Assembly: GCA_963575645.1 (NCBI GenBank)
Contig: OY754469.1
Span: forward strand, 21,656,001 to 21,720,000
Direction: 5' to 3'
DNA length: 64,000 nucleotides
DNA from: Xanthostigma xanthostigma
Lineage: Eukaryota; Arthropoda; Insecta; Raphidioptera; Raphidiidae
Of the stretch, positions 1 through 10,495 are shown piece by piece. The first letter of the stretch is position 1, and the number at the start of each line of letters is the position of its first letter. Below the pieces are notes generated by a model. It was not told where the DNA came from and searched no databases. It saw nothing but the letters and a program-made list of their open reading frames with translations. Made by a program: the position numbers and the translations under genes.

Positions 1-168
1 CGTACACGGGCCATGACGACCCATGATGAACTGCAAAATCGCCATAGAAAATATTTCACTGACATACACATTACACACGACCGCCCGAGCGGTCATAATT
101 GCATCGAGCAGTCAGCAACACGGCGAAATTTCGTCATGTAGTCGAGCAGTTGCAACATATATTACTGA
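1..168. other. Unassigned left edge
   Basis: Flank of the first Helitron. I recognise no gene or repeat in it. Confidence 0.4.
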
Positions 169-780
169 CTAGCGGTCCCGTCCGGTTTCACCCGGGTGTA
201 AAAGAACGAATGGGGAAGGGAGAAACATGAGTACACACATTCATATTAGTTTACCGAGATGAATGTTGTGTCCAAATTTCATGATGATCGGAGTTACCGT
301 TCAAAATTTTTTGTCGATAAAAAGCAGTATTTATACTTTTTTTAACTAATAATAATTTTTTTTTAATTAAGTAAAATTAAAATAAATTTTAATGTAAGCC
401 TTAGAAAAAAGCAATGTAGAAAATAAAAAAAAAATAAAAATGCATTCGCCCAACGTAGGGCTCTTACCCACGACCCTGGTATTGACAGTCTTGTGCTCTA
501 CCGATTGCGCTAGCCGGCGTTGTATTCTTACATCGCTAATATGAGTATACTTAGTGCATTTCACCTGAATAGAAGCTTATTTTTTAGATACATTTGGAAC
601 ATTTTTCATTAATGCTCCGCTCCTAATGGTCGTAGCCTGATTTTATATAGCCTATAGCCTTCCTCGATAAATGGGCTATCCAACAAAAAATTTTTTTTCA
701 ATTTGAACCAGTAGTTCCTGAGATTAGCGCGTTCAAACAAACAAACAAACAAATTCTTCAGCTTTATATATTAGTATAGA
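169..780 (-). mobile_element. Non-autonomous Helitron, copy 1 (complete ends)
   Basis: On the minus strand the element starts TCTATACTAATATATAAAGC at 780 and ends in CTAG at 172-169. The host A and T at the borders fit Helitron insertion between A and T. A small GC-rich hairpin (CCGGGTGAAACCGG) lies just before the 3' CTAG, as is usual for Helitrons. Copies lie at 41806-42395 (+) and 57129-57465 (-). No Rep/helicase coding remains. It carries a tRNA-like segment at 447-519. The 65-codon minus reading frame here is accidental. Confidence 0.85.
447..519 (-). pseudogene. tRNA-Lys-like sequence inside Helitron copy 1
   Basis: Read on the minus strand, it follows a eukaryotic tRNA-Lys body closely: GGCTAGC in the D arm, CGGTAGAGC, CAGGGTCGTGGG in the variable/T region and ACGTTGGGCG at the 3' acceptor. 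The anticodon position reads GTC rather than CTT or TTT, and the T loop is mutated (GTAAGAG for GTTCGAG), so it is not a working tRNA. The Helitron copy at 42 kb carries the same body with the same GTC. Confidence 0.75.
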
Positions 781-846
781 TAGATTGCTCGAGCCGTTGA
801 CTGTTCTCGGCAACGCGACATCGAACAGAGAAGAACTCATATACAG

Positions 847-1761
847 GCTGTTTATTAATTGGGTGTGAATCCTTGTGTAATCTTAAGAAGATAAGTTAAT
901 ATCAACATAATATGACCTAAACCTCTTTTTTAAGAAAAATATAACTTTTTTACCATAATTTTCTTATCACTCTTACATATTTTTATGAATTTTTCTGCAC
1001 ACATTTGAATCATTAAGGAGCATTTTTGAAAGATTTTTTTAAATTTTTATCAGTGACGTACGGGGTTTGAACTGATATTTTTAAAGAAAAAATGGTACGC
1101 CACTGATTTTTCTAAAAACCAAAATTATTTTTGAAATCTTAATTTATTTTGGAGTAAATTTGATCCATAGACTTGCTTTCGTACGACGCACCGTTTTCGC
1201 GAAAAAAAATAAAAACCAAAAAAATTAGTAGACTGAAACCAACAAAATATCAAAAGCAGTCTCAATGAACTGAAGAAAAAAAAATCTCCTTAATAATTGA
1301 AAGGTGTGTACAAAATTTCAAAAAAGCATCTAAGAGTAATAAGAAAATTATGATAAAAAATTTATATTTTTCTTAAAACTTTAACACCCTGTTGCTCAAA
1401 AATTGAGAGGTTTAGGACATAATAATGTTGATATAAACTTTTCTTCTTAAAATCGCCCAAAGATTCACACCCTTAAGTAATAATAAAGCCATTTATTCCC
1501 ACTGCAGGGAACAGGCCTCCCCCAACTCCTTCCACTTCATCCGGTCGAGTGCTGTGCGAGACAACAGAGGGCCTGCAGCCTTGCTAGCTCGTTCTTCCAT
1601 CTGGTTTTTTGTCTGCCTACTTTCCAATTTTTTTCCATAGGGCACCAGACAGTCGATCGGTAGGACCATCTGTCATCAATTAATCGATAATTAATATGGC
1701 CGGCCCAAGTCCACTTTATCTTCTTACACCCTTAAGTACCGGCACTCAATTAATAAACATT
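847..1761. mobile_element. Long-TIR foldback element, split by an RTE-like LINE
   Basis: The left arm from about 847 (TGTTTATTAATTGGGTGTGA) is the imperfect reverse complement of the right arm ending near 1761. Similarity extends inward over about 150 bp and includes AAGAAAAATATAA and ACCATAATTTTCTTAT-like blocks. The centre (about 1020-1300) is AT-rich and non-coding. A LINE fragment at 1480-1725 lies inside the right arm. The superfamily is not clear. Confidence 0.7.
1480..1725 (-). mobile_element. RTE-like LINE 3' fragment with 13-bp target duplication
   Basis: The minus strand reads KIKWTWAGHI, then DDRWSYRSTVWCP, GRQKTRWKNEL and further pieces. This matches the C-terminal tail of RTE-type and related LINE proteins (pattern KWRWAGHVAR...GRPxxRWxDDL). 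The duplication ACACCCTTAAGTA flanks it at 1467-1479 and 1726-1738. The 3' end reads ATAAATGGCTTTATTATT. The copy is 5'-truncated and has an in-frame stop near its end. Confidence 0.8.
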
Positions 1762-2202
1762 CTTTATATAATAATTGCTATATGAAGCATTGTCTATTTA
1801 CTCAATGTGCGGTGGGCGAAGGCACAAAGCGTATTGAAAATATATCTGCGTCTCTTTCTTCGAAGTACTTAATTCCTTGGCTATTCCGACAAATAAAAAG
1901 TATTTTTTCCTTTTTAGTGCACTGCCATAAAACCTTATCTTTAAAAACTTTTTTTCTAATATTTTATTTGCTTTTTGAATTAGGGCTTAGGTTTGCTAGT
2001 ATATGTATCGGTATTTTGTACAAAACGTGGATTATTTTCTTTGCGTGTACCTACGGATGTAAGTGATGTGCATGAATGCCAAATGAGAACTATAAACTTG
2101 AACGGCGAACAGGCAGGTGATAACAGTTGCGGCTCGACAGCATTTTAAAATTGGTCTAGGTCTAGGCTAAAGCTTTCCACAGATTGTTCTCAAAATATTA
2201 TA

Positions 2203-2807
2203 CAGTGTAAACTCTATATAGCGACACTCAAGGGACTGTGCACTTTGTGGCGTTATTGAGAGTTGTCGTTAAACGGCGAGAAGAAATAATTCATTAATAT
2301 TTTTTTACTATTTTTCCGTCCACTTCTGCTTCTAGAATTTTTTTCTTTTTCTTCCATATTGTCGATACGGTCGAGCGACTGAATCCAAAGCATCTTCCAA
2401 TATCACTTATCTTTTCTCCCGCCTCTATTGCGCTTATTATTAAAACTTTTTCGCTAGTACACAAGATTTTCTTTTACTCGCCATGTTCACAGTTTGTGGG
2501 CAAAGAATATGATAATTTATCGATAAGCAGCAGCTGAGTTAAACATATGAAAGATAATCCCAACAAACAAAAGAACGAATCTTCGGTATACATGATGCCG
2601 ACAACAAAGCAATAAAATAACAAACAAGTACTGTTTATTGCTTAATGATGACGGATATAATTGTTGTCGTTATTTAGAGTGGGTCTGGGTGTGTCGTTAT
2701 TTAGAGTGTCATTGTTTGAGCAACAAGGTAAACCAAATAGTTAAGTAATTTCGGCGTTTTAAGGAGTTTGTCGTTATATCGAGTGACGCTAAATAGAGTT
2801 TATACTG
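2203..2807 (-). mobile_element. Tigger/pogo-like DNA transposon, internally deleted
   Basis: Terminal repeats CAGTGTAAACTCTATATAGC and its complement (ending ATAGAGTTTATACTG) are flanked by TA. On the minus strand, an ATG at 2484 opens MASKRKSCVLA. After a one-base frame change it continues KVLIISAIEAGEKISDIGRC and FGFSRSTVSTIWKKKKKIL, which is the N-terminal helix-turn-helix of Tigger/pogo transposases. The DDE catalytic part is missing, so the copy is non-autonomous. A shorter relative lies at 60767-61260. Confidence 0.88.
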
Positions 2808-2956
2808 TAGTTATTTTGTTAAAATTATTGGAAACCAGCGGACCGGTCCGACTTCGCCCGAATTTGTAGATTGCCACCGGTTTTTCGCCGACTTACGTTG
2901 CAAAATTGGTCTCCACGAAAAGCGCTTTTATTTTAACGCTATAATATAGCCTAGGT

Positions 2957-3139
2957 CAGTGGCGGATCCACGGGGGGGGGTCGGGTCCAAACCTCCCCCT
3001 TTCAGAGAATCAAAAATGCCAAATTAAAATCTTACTGCGCGATAAAAAAAAAGCTTTTCATGTTTTTCATGAATTCTCCGCAAAAGGAGTAACAATTTTT
3101 CAAGACCCCCCCCTTGCCGTAATCCTGGATCCGCCACTG
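2957..3139. mobile_element. hAT MITE (CAGTGGCGGATCC family)
   Basis: Terminal repeats CAGTGGCGGATCC and GGATCCGCCACTG are flanked by an exact 8-bp duplication, GCCTAGGT, at 2949-2956 and 3140-3147. It is 183 bp with long G and C runs and has no coding capacity. A close copy lies at 41624-41799. Confidence 0.92.
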
Positions 3140-3147
3140 GCCTAGGT

Positions 3148-4104
3148 CCACCTTGAAGGTTCATTCTAAATATCGATGAAAACATTTTTGAAATCGGATG
3201 AGCAATTACGGACATTACCTCCTACAGCCAAACTTCCAAAATTTACCTCTTTATGATATTAATATAAGTAATATATTCATTCAAACAATTATAGTCCAAG
3301 AACGATCGTGAAATACCTAAAATCTCAAACGGCTAAAAATTTGAGTGATCGTTCTTGGGGTTACAAGAAACTATTCTGACTATCAAAAAAATGTGCTCCG
3401 ATTTGCAGTTAGGGTAGAAACCACCCCTTTAAACTTTGTTTTCTAATTATCTCACAAACTATGAGATATATATGAAAAAAGGATTCAATAAAAAATTGTA
3501 GATTTTTATATTTGCTACAAAAAGTGCTCTACCCTCTTACCCCTATCTGCAAAAGTTTACCCGTAAACCGCCCCTAAATGTAAAAAAATTAAAAATCATT
3601 TATTCCCTAGTCGATTCGGTTTTTTCGTGACATTTTGGGAAGAAAATACTCTTGGCATTTTCTTCGAAAAATGGATATTATAGAAATTACAAAAAGACGG
3701 TATCTACCCCCTTTGCACGATACTGGAGTCTAATTTGTGAATTATCGAAAATAATTCGTATCCATGATTTTACAATGTGAAACAGACTTAAAAAAACGTT
3801 ACCACGACTACTCAAAATCAAATCAGAGAATTAAAAAAAATTGAATTAAGTATATTTGGTTTTTTACATTTCTTTTAGAAATTGATTTGTACAGTTGTTT
3901 ACGTGGCGTGTTTTTATGATTTTACAAATTTGTACATTATTTTTTTTTACATAATTTGTAAAAAATCTCAGAAAACAATACTGACTCATTTTGGAGAAAA
4001 TTCGGCCTTTGCGTACCATAATTTTATTTTTCTTAAATTAATTGTTTTTGTCATTTTGATGATGATTACATAATGTTTAGGAACAATACATTTTTGTTCC
4101 TTTT
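3148..4104. other. Non-coding stretch with a small foldback and a repeat copy
   Basis: A hairpin is formed by CCAAGAACGATC and GATCGTTCTTGG at about 3297-3358. From about 3735 to 3920 the DNA resembles two segments inside the P-like element (52188-52390 and 52838-53040), sharing AACAGACT, AAAAACGTTACCA and a TTGTTTACGTGGCG-type block. No gene is seen. Confidence 0.5.
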
Positions 4105-4183
4105 AGGCCTAGCACACATGAAGAGCGTTCAACGCGCGTTGGCCCAACGCGCGTTGAACGCCTCTCATATAAACTAGGCCTTA
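4105..4183. repeat. Compact palindromic MITE remnant
   Basis: An 18-bp perfect inverted repeat (GCGTTCAACGCGCGTTGG at 4125-4142, complement at 4144-4161) has a one-base centre and is nested inside outer arms AGGCCTAG and CTAGGCCT. The GC-rich AACGCG style resembles PIF/Harbinger MITEs. The target duplication is not clean. Confidence 0.55.
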
Positions 4184-4189
4184 TTGTTT

Positions 4190-5270
4190 CTTAAGATTTT
4201 GTTCAATTGATCCGAAAAAGCGGTTCGATAGATCAATTTGAAAACTTACAGGGCTTTTCAGGGGACATTAAGCTGTAACGCGGTAGCATTAGGCTCCACA
4301 TCAATATTTGTAAATAAGCGATAGATTTACTAAAAAACCGTAAAGTCATTTTTTTTGGTACTTTTTTCAAATTAATGTTGAGAACGAAAATTTTTTTTTT
4401 CTCAAAAAACCATGAAATTGTGTAGGATGTTTATTGAAGTTTTTAAAATTGCCCATTAATTTACTGTGCGGTCATTGGTTGCTAAGATATCGATGATCAA
4501 AAACAAAAGAATATTTTTCATTCAAAGTCGGATATCTCAGCAAAAAATCAACTTATAGAGACTGATAATAAACAAAATTAAAGCTTAATAAACAGGATAA
4601 CTGACCAATGGATTGGTTTAACTGAAAAAAAATTTCCCAAGCCCGTGGATCCAGAAAAAGAAATATAAAAAATTTGTATTTTTTTTGTCTTTCGCAATTT
4701 CTTATGATTGCGCCATAACCGTAGCTTACAACATTTTTTTGCCAAAAGTTCTCGAAACAATAAACTACATGCTTTAAAATGGTTTTTTGTTCATCTCGAT
4801 ACGACCATTTTTCACAAAGATGCAGCTCTACAAAAAATATCCAAAAAATTCTGTTCCTTTAATTGTTTGGATAGATGTATGTAGTTTTATTAAATTAATT
4901 ATTAAAATAAATTATTTAAACAAATATAACATTTTGGCAGCGTTGGCCTGTAGACTTTTGTACCGACTAAACGTTTCAAATTAATCAGACTAAGTGCTGA
5001 ATTCAATTTGCCCGAATTTGTAATTTTTTCTGCTGTGACAAGGAGTTACTGACAGTTTCAAATAGTGGCGAACTACTGCGGGACAAACCTTTAATTTTCG
5101 GTATATTACTCTTATTTAGTTACCGAGACGCGAGACAAAACCTGCCAAATATAATGATAATGGGGCAAACTGTATTATCCGCCCAACTCAAGAAAATTAC
5201 CAAAAATACTTGCACAGGGTCCCTTATTTAGGGAAAGCGGCGTGAAAACGAACGATTTGTTGCTAATGTG
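4190..5270. other. Non-coding, AT-rich
   Basis: I see no gene or bordered repeat. Short reading frames at 4578-4760 and 4787-4984 look random. Confidence 0.4.
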
Positions 5271-5274
5271 TGTT

Positions 5275-5680
5275 AGTTACACAAAACACCCGTCACATTG
5301 TAACATTTAGTACCCAGATATATTTTTGAATGGTAATCCGAGGCGTTTCTTCTGCAATATCCAACTGTGTCAATGTCGGGTGTCGATTCATTAATGCCAG
5401 TGGCGATACGATGTATCAGTACTTGACCGAACTTGTAGTTGACAAGATTTGTTATAGATATTAATTTGATTAATTAATTTTATGTAAAAATGAATCGTAA
5501 ATGTTAAATACATATCAGTATTAATAAAATATTATTTACGACAAGATTTTTCCCTTTTTGATAATCGCATTGCTCACTACGCGAGGGCACCTTCTTGGTT
5601 TATGATTTCGCACAATTCTAGCAGTTTCACTTCCCTTCCGCGCAGACGTTCTTTGGTTGGGCACACAGTATACATATAAT
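5275..5680 (+). repeat. Unclassified repeat family A, copy 1
   Basis: It is similar along its length to 22140-23050. Shared blocks include GTGTCAATGT, ATATTATTTAC followed by TTTTTCCCT, ATCGCATT, and CAGACGTTCTTTG followed by TTGGGC. It has no coding capacity, no terminal repeats were found and the superfamily is unknown. Confidence 0.6.
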
Positions 5681-6420
5681 CTCTAATTGATATAATATTT
5701 GCTCCCTATAACCGTCCGCTCCTGATAAAACACTAAAACAGTTTTGCCGTGTTGCACTGCCACTGCCTGCACAGTTAGAGCGTTATATAATATAAAAGGT
5801 CCTGTGTTTCCTTATTAGGTACGCTATCCTGGTCACACAACAGACTCTTCCAGTCTCCGCATAGCGGTTTAACGCGCTCCGTTGGCCCCGCGAAAAATGC
5901 GTATCGTTTATGTTATTTATAGCGCAATCTGAGCTGGCTTTGAGATAACCGTCTTTTGTTTTGTACTTAACGCTAATGCAATAGTTGTTGCCAATTATTA
6001 TCTTTCCAGCTAAAACAAGGAACACTGTATACCTACGTTTTAACGGCAGTCCATTGTTATGTTTGAAATAGTGTTGATCTTTAAATGGTATTTACCCGCG
6101 GCTTCACTCACGTGAATGCCGATTTTGCTAGGAATCTCATCTTAATCTAGAATCTAGATAGATAAAGAAAATGACGTAAATGCCCTATATATTAAGTGTG
6201 AGTGTTAAATTATAGTTTCATTGATAAGTTTCATTAAGATCATTGTCTAGTCATAAAAATATTAGGTATTCTATTTCATGATCAAGTTCTTTTTTACACG
6301 CTTTATATTAACTTCACTTGTAAGTTGTAAGTTTGTATGTATGTATGTTTGTAACATTCGTTTGGACTAAGCAAGTGGTTTATTACTGTTAGTATGTTAT
6401 GCCAGTACTGTAAGAGTAAT
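5681..6420. other. Non-coding stretch
   Basis: I see nothing I can name. It holds a short TATG-rich tract near 6335-6350. Confidence 0.4.
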
Positions 6421-6478
6421 CGTTGACCGAGCGGTCTAAGGCGCGGGTCTTCGCTGACGTTCTAATCCCGTCCACGCC
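6421..6478 (+). repeat. tRNA-like SINE head
   Basis: TGACCGAGCGGTCTAAGGCG resembles the A box of a Leu/Ser-type tRNA, and CGTTCTAATCCC resembles a B box. An A-rich tract follows directly. It is too degenerate for a working tRNA and most likely the 5' head of a SINE. Confidence 0.5.
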
Positions 6479-6615
6479 GAAATAAAAAAAATGTTTTTTT
6501 TTTCGGCAAATTTTTGACAATAAATCTAACTAAAAATGGAAAATAAATATAGTTTTAAAACAGATTCACAGACAAAGCGAGTACATATAGGCGCTTTAGC
6601 TTACGCTATTCGCGC

Positions 6616-6886
6616 CTAAAAAACTAAAAAACACGCTTTATATCGAACTGAAAAGTAAAAAATATTTTTTTTAAAATAAGCTTAAAACAATAATGAATAA
6701 AAAATACAAGTATTATTGTGAAAAAAACGTGGGGCGTTTTGTTCCACATTTTCGTACATCGAGCGCCCCACGCTTTTTTCACAATAATACTTGTATTTTT
6801 TATTCATTATTGTTTTAAGCTTATTTAAAAAAAAGTATTTTTTACTTTTTAGTTCGATATAAAGCGTGTTTTTTAGTTTTTTTTAA
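6616..6886. repeat. Large foldback with arms of about 120 bp
   Basis: The left arm (6616-6736) and right arm (about 6761-6886) are reverse complements with only a few mismatches, separated by about 25 bp. The inner stem ends in CGTGGGGCG and CGCCCCACG. A transcript would form a very long hairpin. No target duplication was resolved. Confidence 0.8.
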
Positions 6887-6889
6887 ACT

Positions 6890-7458
6890 ATATTTATTAG
6901 TATTGACAGAAAGAGTTGCGAAATAATTTTGAAGTTGAATAAAAATAACTGATCTATCAGAATTCCAAGAAATTTATCTGTATCTAGGCATTTATAAAGG
7001 AAGAGATGTAACGTGGTCTGTCTGATATAACAATTGCATTTCAATAAGTGACAGTCGTCGCAACTGACAATCGCATTATGGATGTTAAGAATAACATTCG
7101 ACAATCAACAACAATATAAAGAATGCTGTATTATCTGTAGGCAATAGACGACTATCGAATATAACAGTTGACCATCGGTCGTCAATACAAATGGGCAACA
7201 ATTGAGTATCATGGCACGAGTTCAACTTATCCTCAGAATAAAGTTGTAGCTGAGATAATATTATATATGTTATATTAAATTCGAAGACTCGTCAAGTTCT
7301 TTTTAATGCTTTTGTCCTATTGAATCTGAACGTATGTATAGGATGTTTCATTTTCGCTGTCTTTGATAGACGCTGATGACCTCAGCTGTTGAGCGTCGAT
7401 AATCTACCATCGATCGATCAATTCTTTACCTTTGTAGATGTCGACAACAACCGTAGAC
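6890..7458. other. Non-coding stretch
   Basis: No gene is seen. A block at 7369-7390 (AGACGCTGATGACCTCAGCT) recurs inverted at 22084-22104, which points to a dispersed repeat. Confidence 0.4.
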
Positions 7459-7466
7459 AACGTAGA

Positions 7467-7752
7467 TAGGGTTACCATATGTAAATAGAGGGACGCCTGT
7501 CTATGGTACCTAAAATGCCTGATTTTTCAGAAAAATGCCTGTCTAAAGCAAAACGCTGTATAGGTAATAAGTAAAAGCCAACAGATAATAATGAGGAAGG
7601 ATGTTTATTACTGATATTTGTCAGAGGACATTATTTTTTTCAACAGGCGCGAAATTTGAAAATGCCTGTCTCAGACCAATGCCGGCCGCACGCCTGTCTA
7701 AACCTTAAAATGCCTGTCAAATGCGGCAAACGCCTGTCATATGGTAACCCTA
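7467..7752. mobile_element. hAT MITE with exact 8-bp duplication
   Basis: Ends TAGGGTTACCATATG and CATATGGTAACCCTA are flanked by AACGTAGA at 7459-7466 and 7753-7760. The interior repeats an ATGCCTGTCTAAA-like unit several times. The short plus-strand reading frame starting at 7656 is a by-product of that repeat. Confidence 0.88.
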
Positions 7753-7760
7753 AACGTAGA

Positions 7761-8980
7761 CGACCCTTAAAAACCACAAAATACACCTACAAATCGAGGA
7801 TCGTTAGGAGTTTGGTTTCATTTATTGATAATATGTTCTTATATCAGGAATTCTGACCCGATTTAACCCGTGTTGATTTTAGTTTGACCACGAATAATCA
7901 AGAGCTACTTAATTCCCGAACTTTCGTAATTTTTCTTATTTCTCTAATTATTGTAGCCAAAAATTTTCAAATTAAAGTTTTAGAAGCAATAGTGTCGAAA
8001 ATTACCTCAGAAATAGGTAGCAATAGTTATGGAATTGATTAAAATTATGAGGCCATAATTTAAATCTATTCGTAATAATTTGGTTAGAGTAAAGATTTTT
8101 AATGTTTGGGTAATTTTTTTAATATCATTTTTATTGAATTCCGTTTTGCTCAATCAGGACTTAATATCCTAGATCAGGCATGGACTTTTTTTGATCACAG
8201 GTCATGTTGCTAATTGGTAAAGAAGCCGCAGGGTAGTTGAAATTAAAATAGACCATATAAGAAAGCAAGGCAAAAACCTTTAAAAAATGCACAACACAAT
8301 ATAATTAACTTTGATATCTACTCTAGTCATTATTGCGCAACCATGTTTATTACGAATGGCTAAATAATTTAAACGACAATAATCAAATAAAATATGTAGA
8401 AAAATACATGTTGGATAAGGCGTTCTGCAGGGCGTCACGACGCATAGTTTGAGATCCACTGTTTTGGGTAGCTTCTTACATATTGCACCCACCACTGTTT
8501 TGTTGCTCCGGCTCTGATAACGCTTCACAGTTTCATCTGATTTTTTAAGTTTTTCACAGTTGCTTTTGATATTTTCTACGAATTTGTTAGTTCTGCTTGT
8601 TTACTGCTTCCGTTGTTACATTGAATTCGTTGTATTGTAGTTGTTGGACTCTACAATGCTTTCAGATATTACAAAAGTAACAGTTCACCATTTTAAATGC
8701 GTGATAAATGATAATATAGGCGGCGGCGATTTTGTTGTTCAAATAGTTGACCTTCTTTTTTACAGAAAATCGTATTATAAAAACACTTTTTTGCATACTT
8801 ATTATACATTATAATGTATACTGAATGTTCCAAAAAATTTCATACTTACATAAAAACTAAATTAAAAATTATGAAAAAACTCACGACGGATGTAAACGTA
8901 GTAGTTGAAAAACGATTAAATACATTTTTTTTAAACCCCCCGGACTAAAAGGAGGTAAGTAACCAAAGAAAATCTGTCGG
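7761..8980. other. Non-coding, AT-rich
   Basis: No supported gene. The minus-strand reading frame at 8280-8528 has no recognisable domain. Confidence 0.4.
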
Positions 8981-9128
8981 TGGCTGCTATTCGCTGCCCT
9001 GAAACGAACTAAAATATTGCAGTTTTAGAGTATGTGACTGATTGAAGTCACGTTAGGTACGTAAATAATTGTAGTCTTCAATTGATATTTTCCTATTCTT
9101 AATTTAGGGCAGCGAACGGCAGCCCCCA
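8981..9128. repeat. Small inverted-repeat element
   Basis: GGTGGCTGCTATTCGCTGCC near 8981 is the imperfect complement of GGCAGCGAACGGCAGCC ending near 9125, with a non-coding loop of about 100 bp. It is probably a MITE; borders are not certain. Confidence 0.45.
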
Positions 9129-10048
9129 ACGGCTTTTCTTACATTCGTCGTGGGTTTTCTCAAAATTTGTAATTTTGTTTTTATTTTAAACTTTTTAGAG
9201 ATTTCTTGAAAAATATTTTTAATTGGCTGGTGTGTAGGCAACCCAGTATACGTTGCTGTACAATTTATTTTCGCGATAACTGGCAACATTCGTTTTTTTG
9301 CAGTGCAGGGCCCCTTGGAGAGTTACCATCGTAACATATCTAAGAACCATCCCAAATGAATTACAAACCCTTTTACAGAAAACCGCATCTGAACTGATCA
9401 AACCGTTTTCGAGATAAATGGCGACATTCGAGTTCACAAACAAACAAACAATCTCTCAGTTCTCACCCTAAACGCATATACCTTCTCCGTTCCGTCGTGG
9501 AACATTTCATAAGATGAGGCTACTCTGAACTGAATTTCGTACAAGTTGCCACCTATCGACCTCAAAGCTCTAATTTGTACGTTGACTAGCTTTCTGATTC
9601 GCTCGCAATTTCGTTGAAATCGAATTTTTGCTCGATAAACCGCACCCTACATTTTAACTTTTCACGAGACGTGTCGGTGTGCGCAAGAAGATGGAGGAAC
9701 CAATTGAATTGTGTTTTATCTAAGCATGTGTAAGATTCGAAAGTACCTAGTAGTACGTAAGTGAAATTTTCACTGCGCTCACTGCCATTCATTTTGCGCA
9801 GCGCCGTACCATGAATAAACTAAATTTTTGAGCGTCTGTAATCTACAATCTCTCTTTCTCTACAATAAACTAACTCTAATTACGATAGTAATCAAATGCG
9901 TTAATAATGTAGTTTGTTCAAATAGTTGTTCGAATAATTTAAAAATGTTCCGTTATTTTTAATAACTTATTTAAAAATGTGTGTTTAAGGAAATGAAAAT
10001 GTATAAACTATAAAGTACAATTATTTCAATGATATGATTATTTTATTT
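9129..10048. other. Non-coding; holds a dispersed repeat copy at about 9560-9810
   Basis: The stretch 9560-9810 is similar to the reverse complement of 26040-26330. Shared blocks include CACGA(G/A)ACGT(G/A)TCGGTGT, CCAATTGAAT(T/C)GTGTTTTATC and ATGAATAAAC. Open frames across both copies are partly shared, so the source may once have been coding, but I cannot identify it. The rest shows nothing. Confidence 0.5.
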
Positions 10049-10198
10049 GTATATGTCGCCGGGATATTGTCAAATCCGTGATATTGTAATTTCACTAGTG
10101 AAATTACAATATCACGATTGACAAAGAGTCGTGATATTATAATTTCACTAAGTGAAAGTATAATATCACGGGTTTGACAATATCCCGGCGACATATAC
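10049..10198. repeat. Four-armed foldback MITE
   Basis: Outer arms GTATATGTCGCCGGGATATT and its complement enclose two further internal inverted repeats (AATTTCACTAGTGAAATT, and TTTCACTAAGTGAAA within ATAATATCACG arms). The unit is 150 bp. It lies 240 bp upstream of the first MELK exon in the window. Confidence 0.8.
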
Positions 10199-10437
10199 AC
10201 CACTAGCCCACGTGCTTACAGTCTCACTCTCATGCCGTAACGCTCCGCCTAACTCCACCTAACTCGAGAGTAGGGATTGAAAATCAACTGGGAAAGGGAT
10301 AAGTTTAGTTACCCACAGTAGACAATGTGTTCGGTCTAGTCAGCCATATCAATTATTGATTTCCAAAAGTGTCCCTTAGCTGCCCTTAGTAATAAATTTG
10401 CTGTATGTATTAGTAATGTTTTATTATGTTGTTTCAG

Positions 10438-10495
10438 TACCAACGAAAATCACTCCGGGGAGAACAATTGACAGAGATTGCAGTTCATCTGAAAG
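10438..10495 (+). CDS. MELK: MELK exon (fourth from 3' end), linker region
   Basis: This 58-nt exon sits between a good acceptor (TTATGTTGTTTCAG) and the donor AAAG|GTAAGT. It enters with the last two bases of a codon (TA) and reads PTKITPGRTIDRDCSSSE, then leaves two bases (AG) that are completed to AGG (Arg) by the first base of the next exon. The sequence lies in the Ser/Thr-rich linker before the KA1 domain, where human MELK has IKIPVNSTGTDKL followed by VISPERRCRSVE. Conservation in the linker is weak, so the call rests on phase, splice sites and position. Confidence 0.72.

Noticed and set aside
367-564. A 65-codon minus-strand frame
   Set aside because: It crosses the tRNA-like block of a Helitron and is accidental.
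6421-6478. A functional tRNA gene
   Set aside because: The A and B boxes are recognisable, but the B box is mutated and no acceptor stem pairs. An A-rich tract follows, as in a SINE.
1-10437. Upstream MELK exons encoding the kinase domain
   Set aside because: No HRDLKPEN- or DFG-like segment with splice sites was found on the plus strand. Very short linker exons cannot be excluded.
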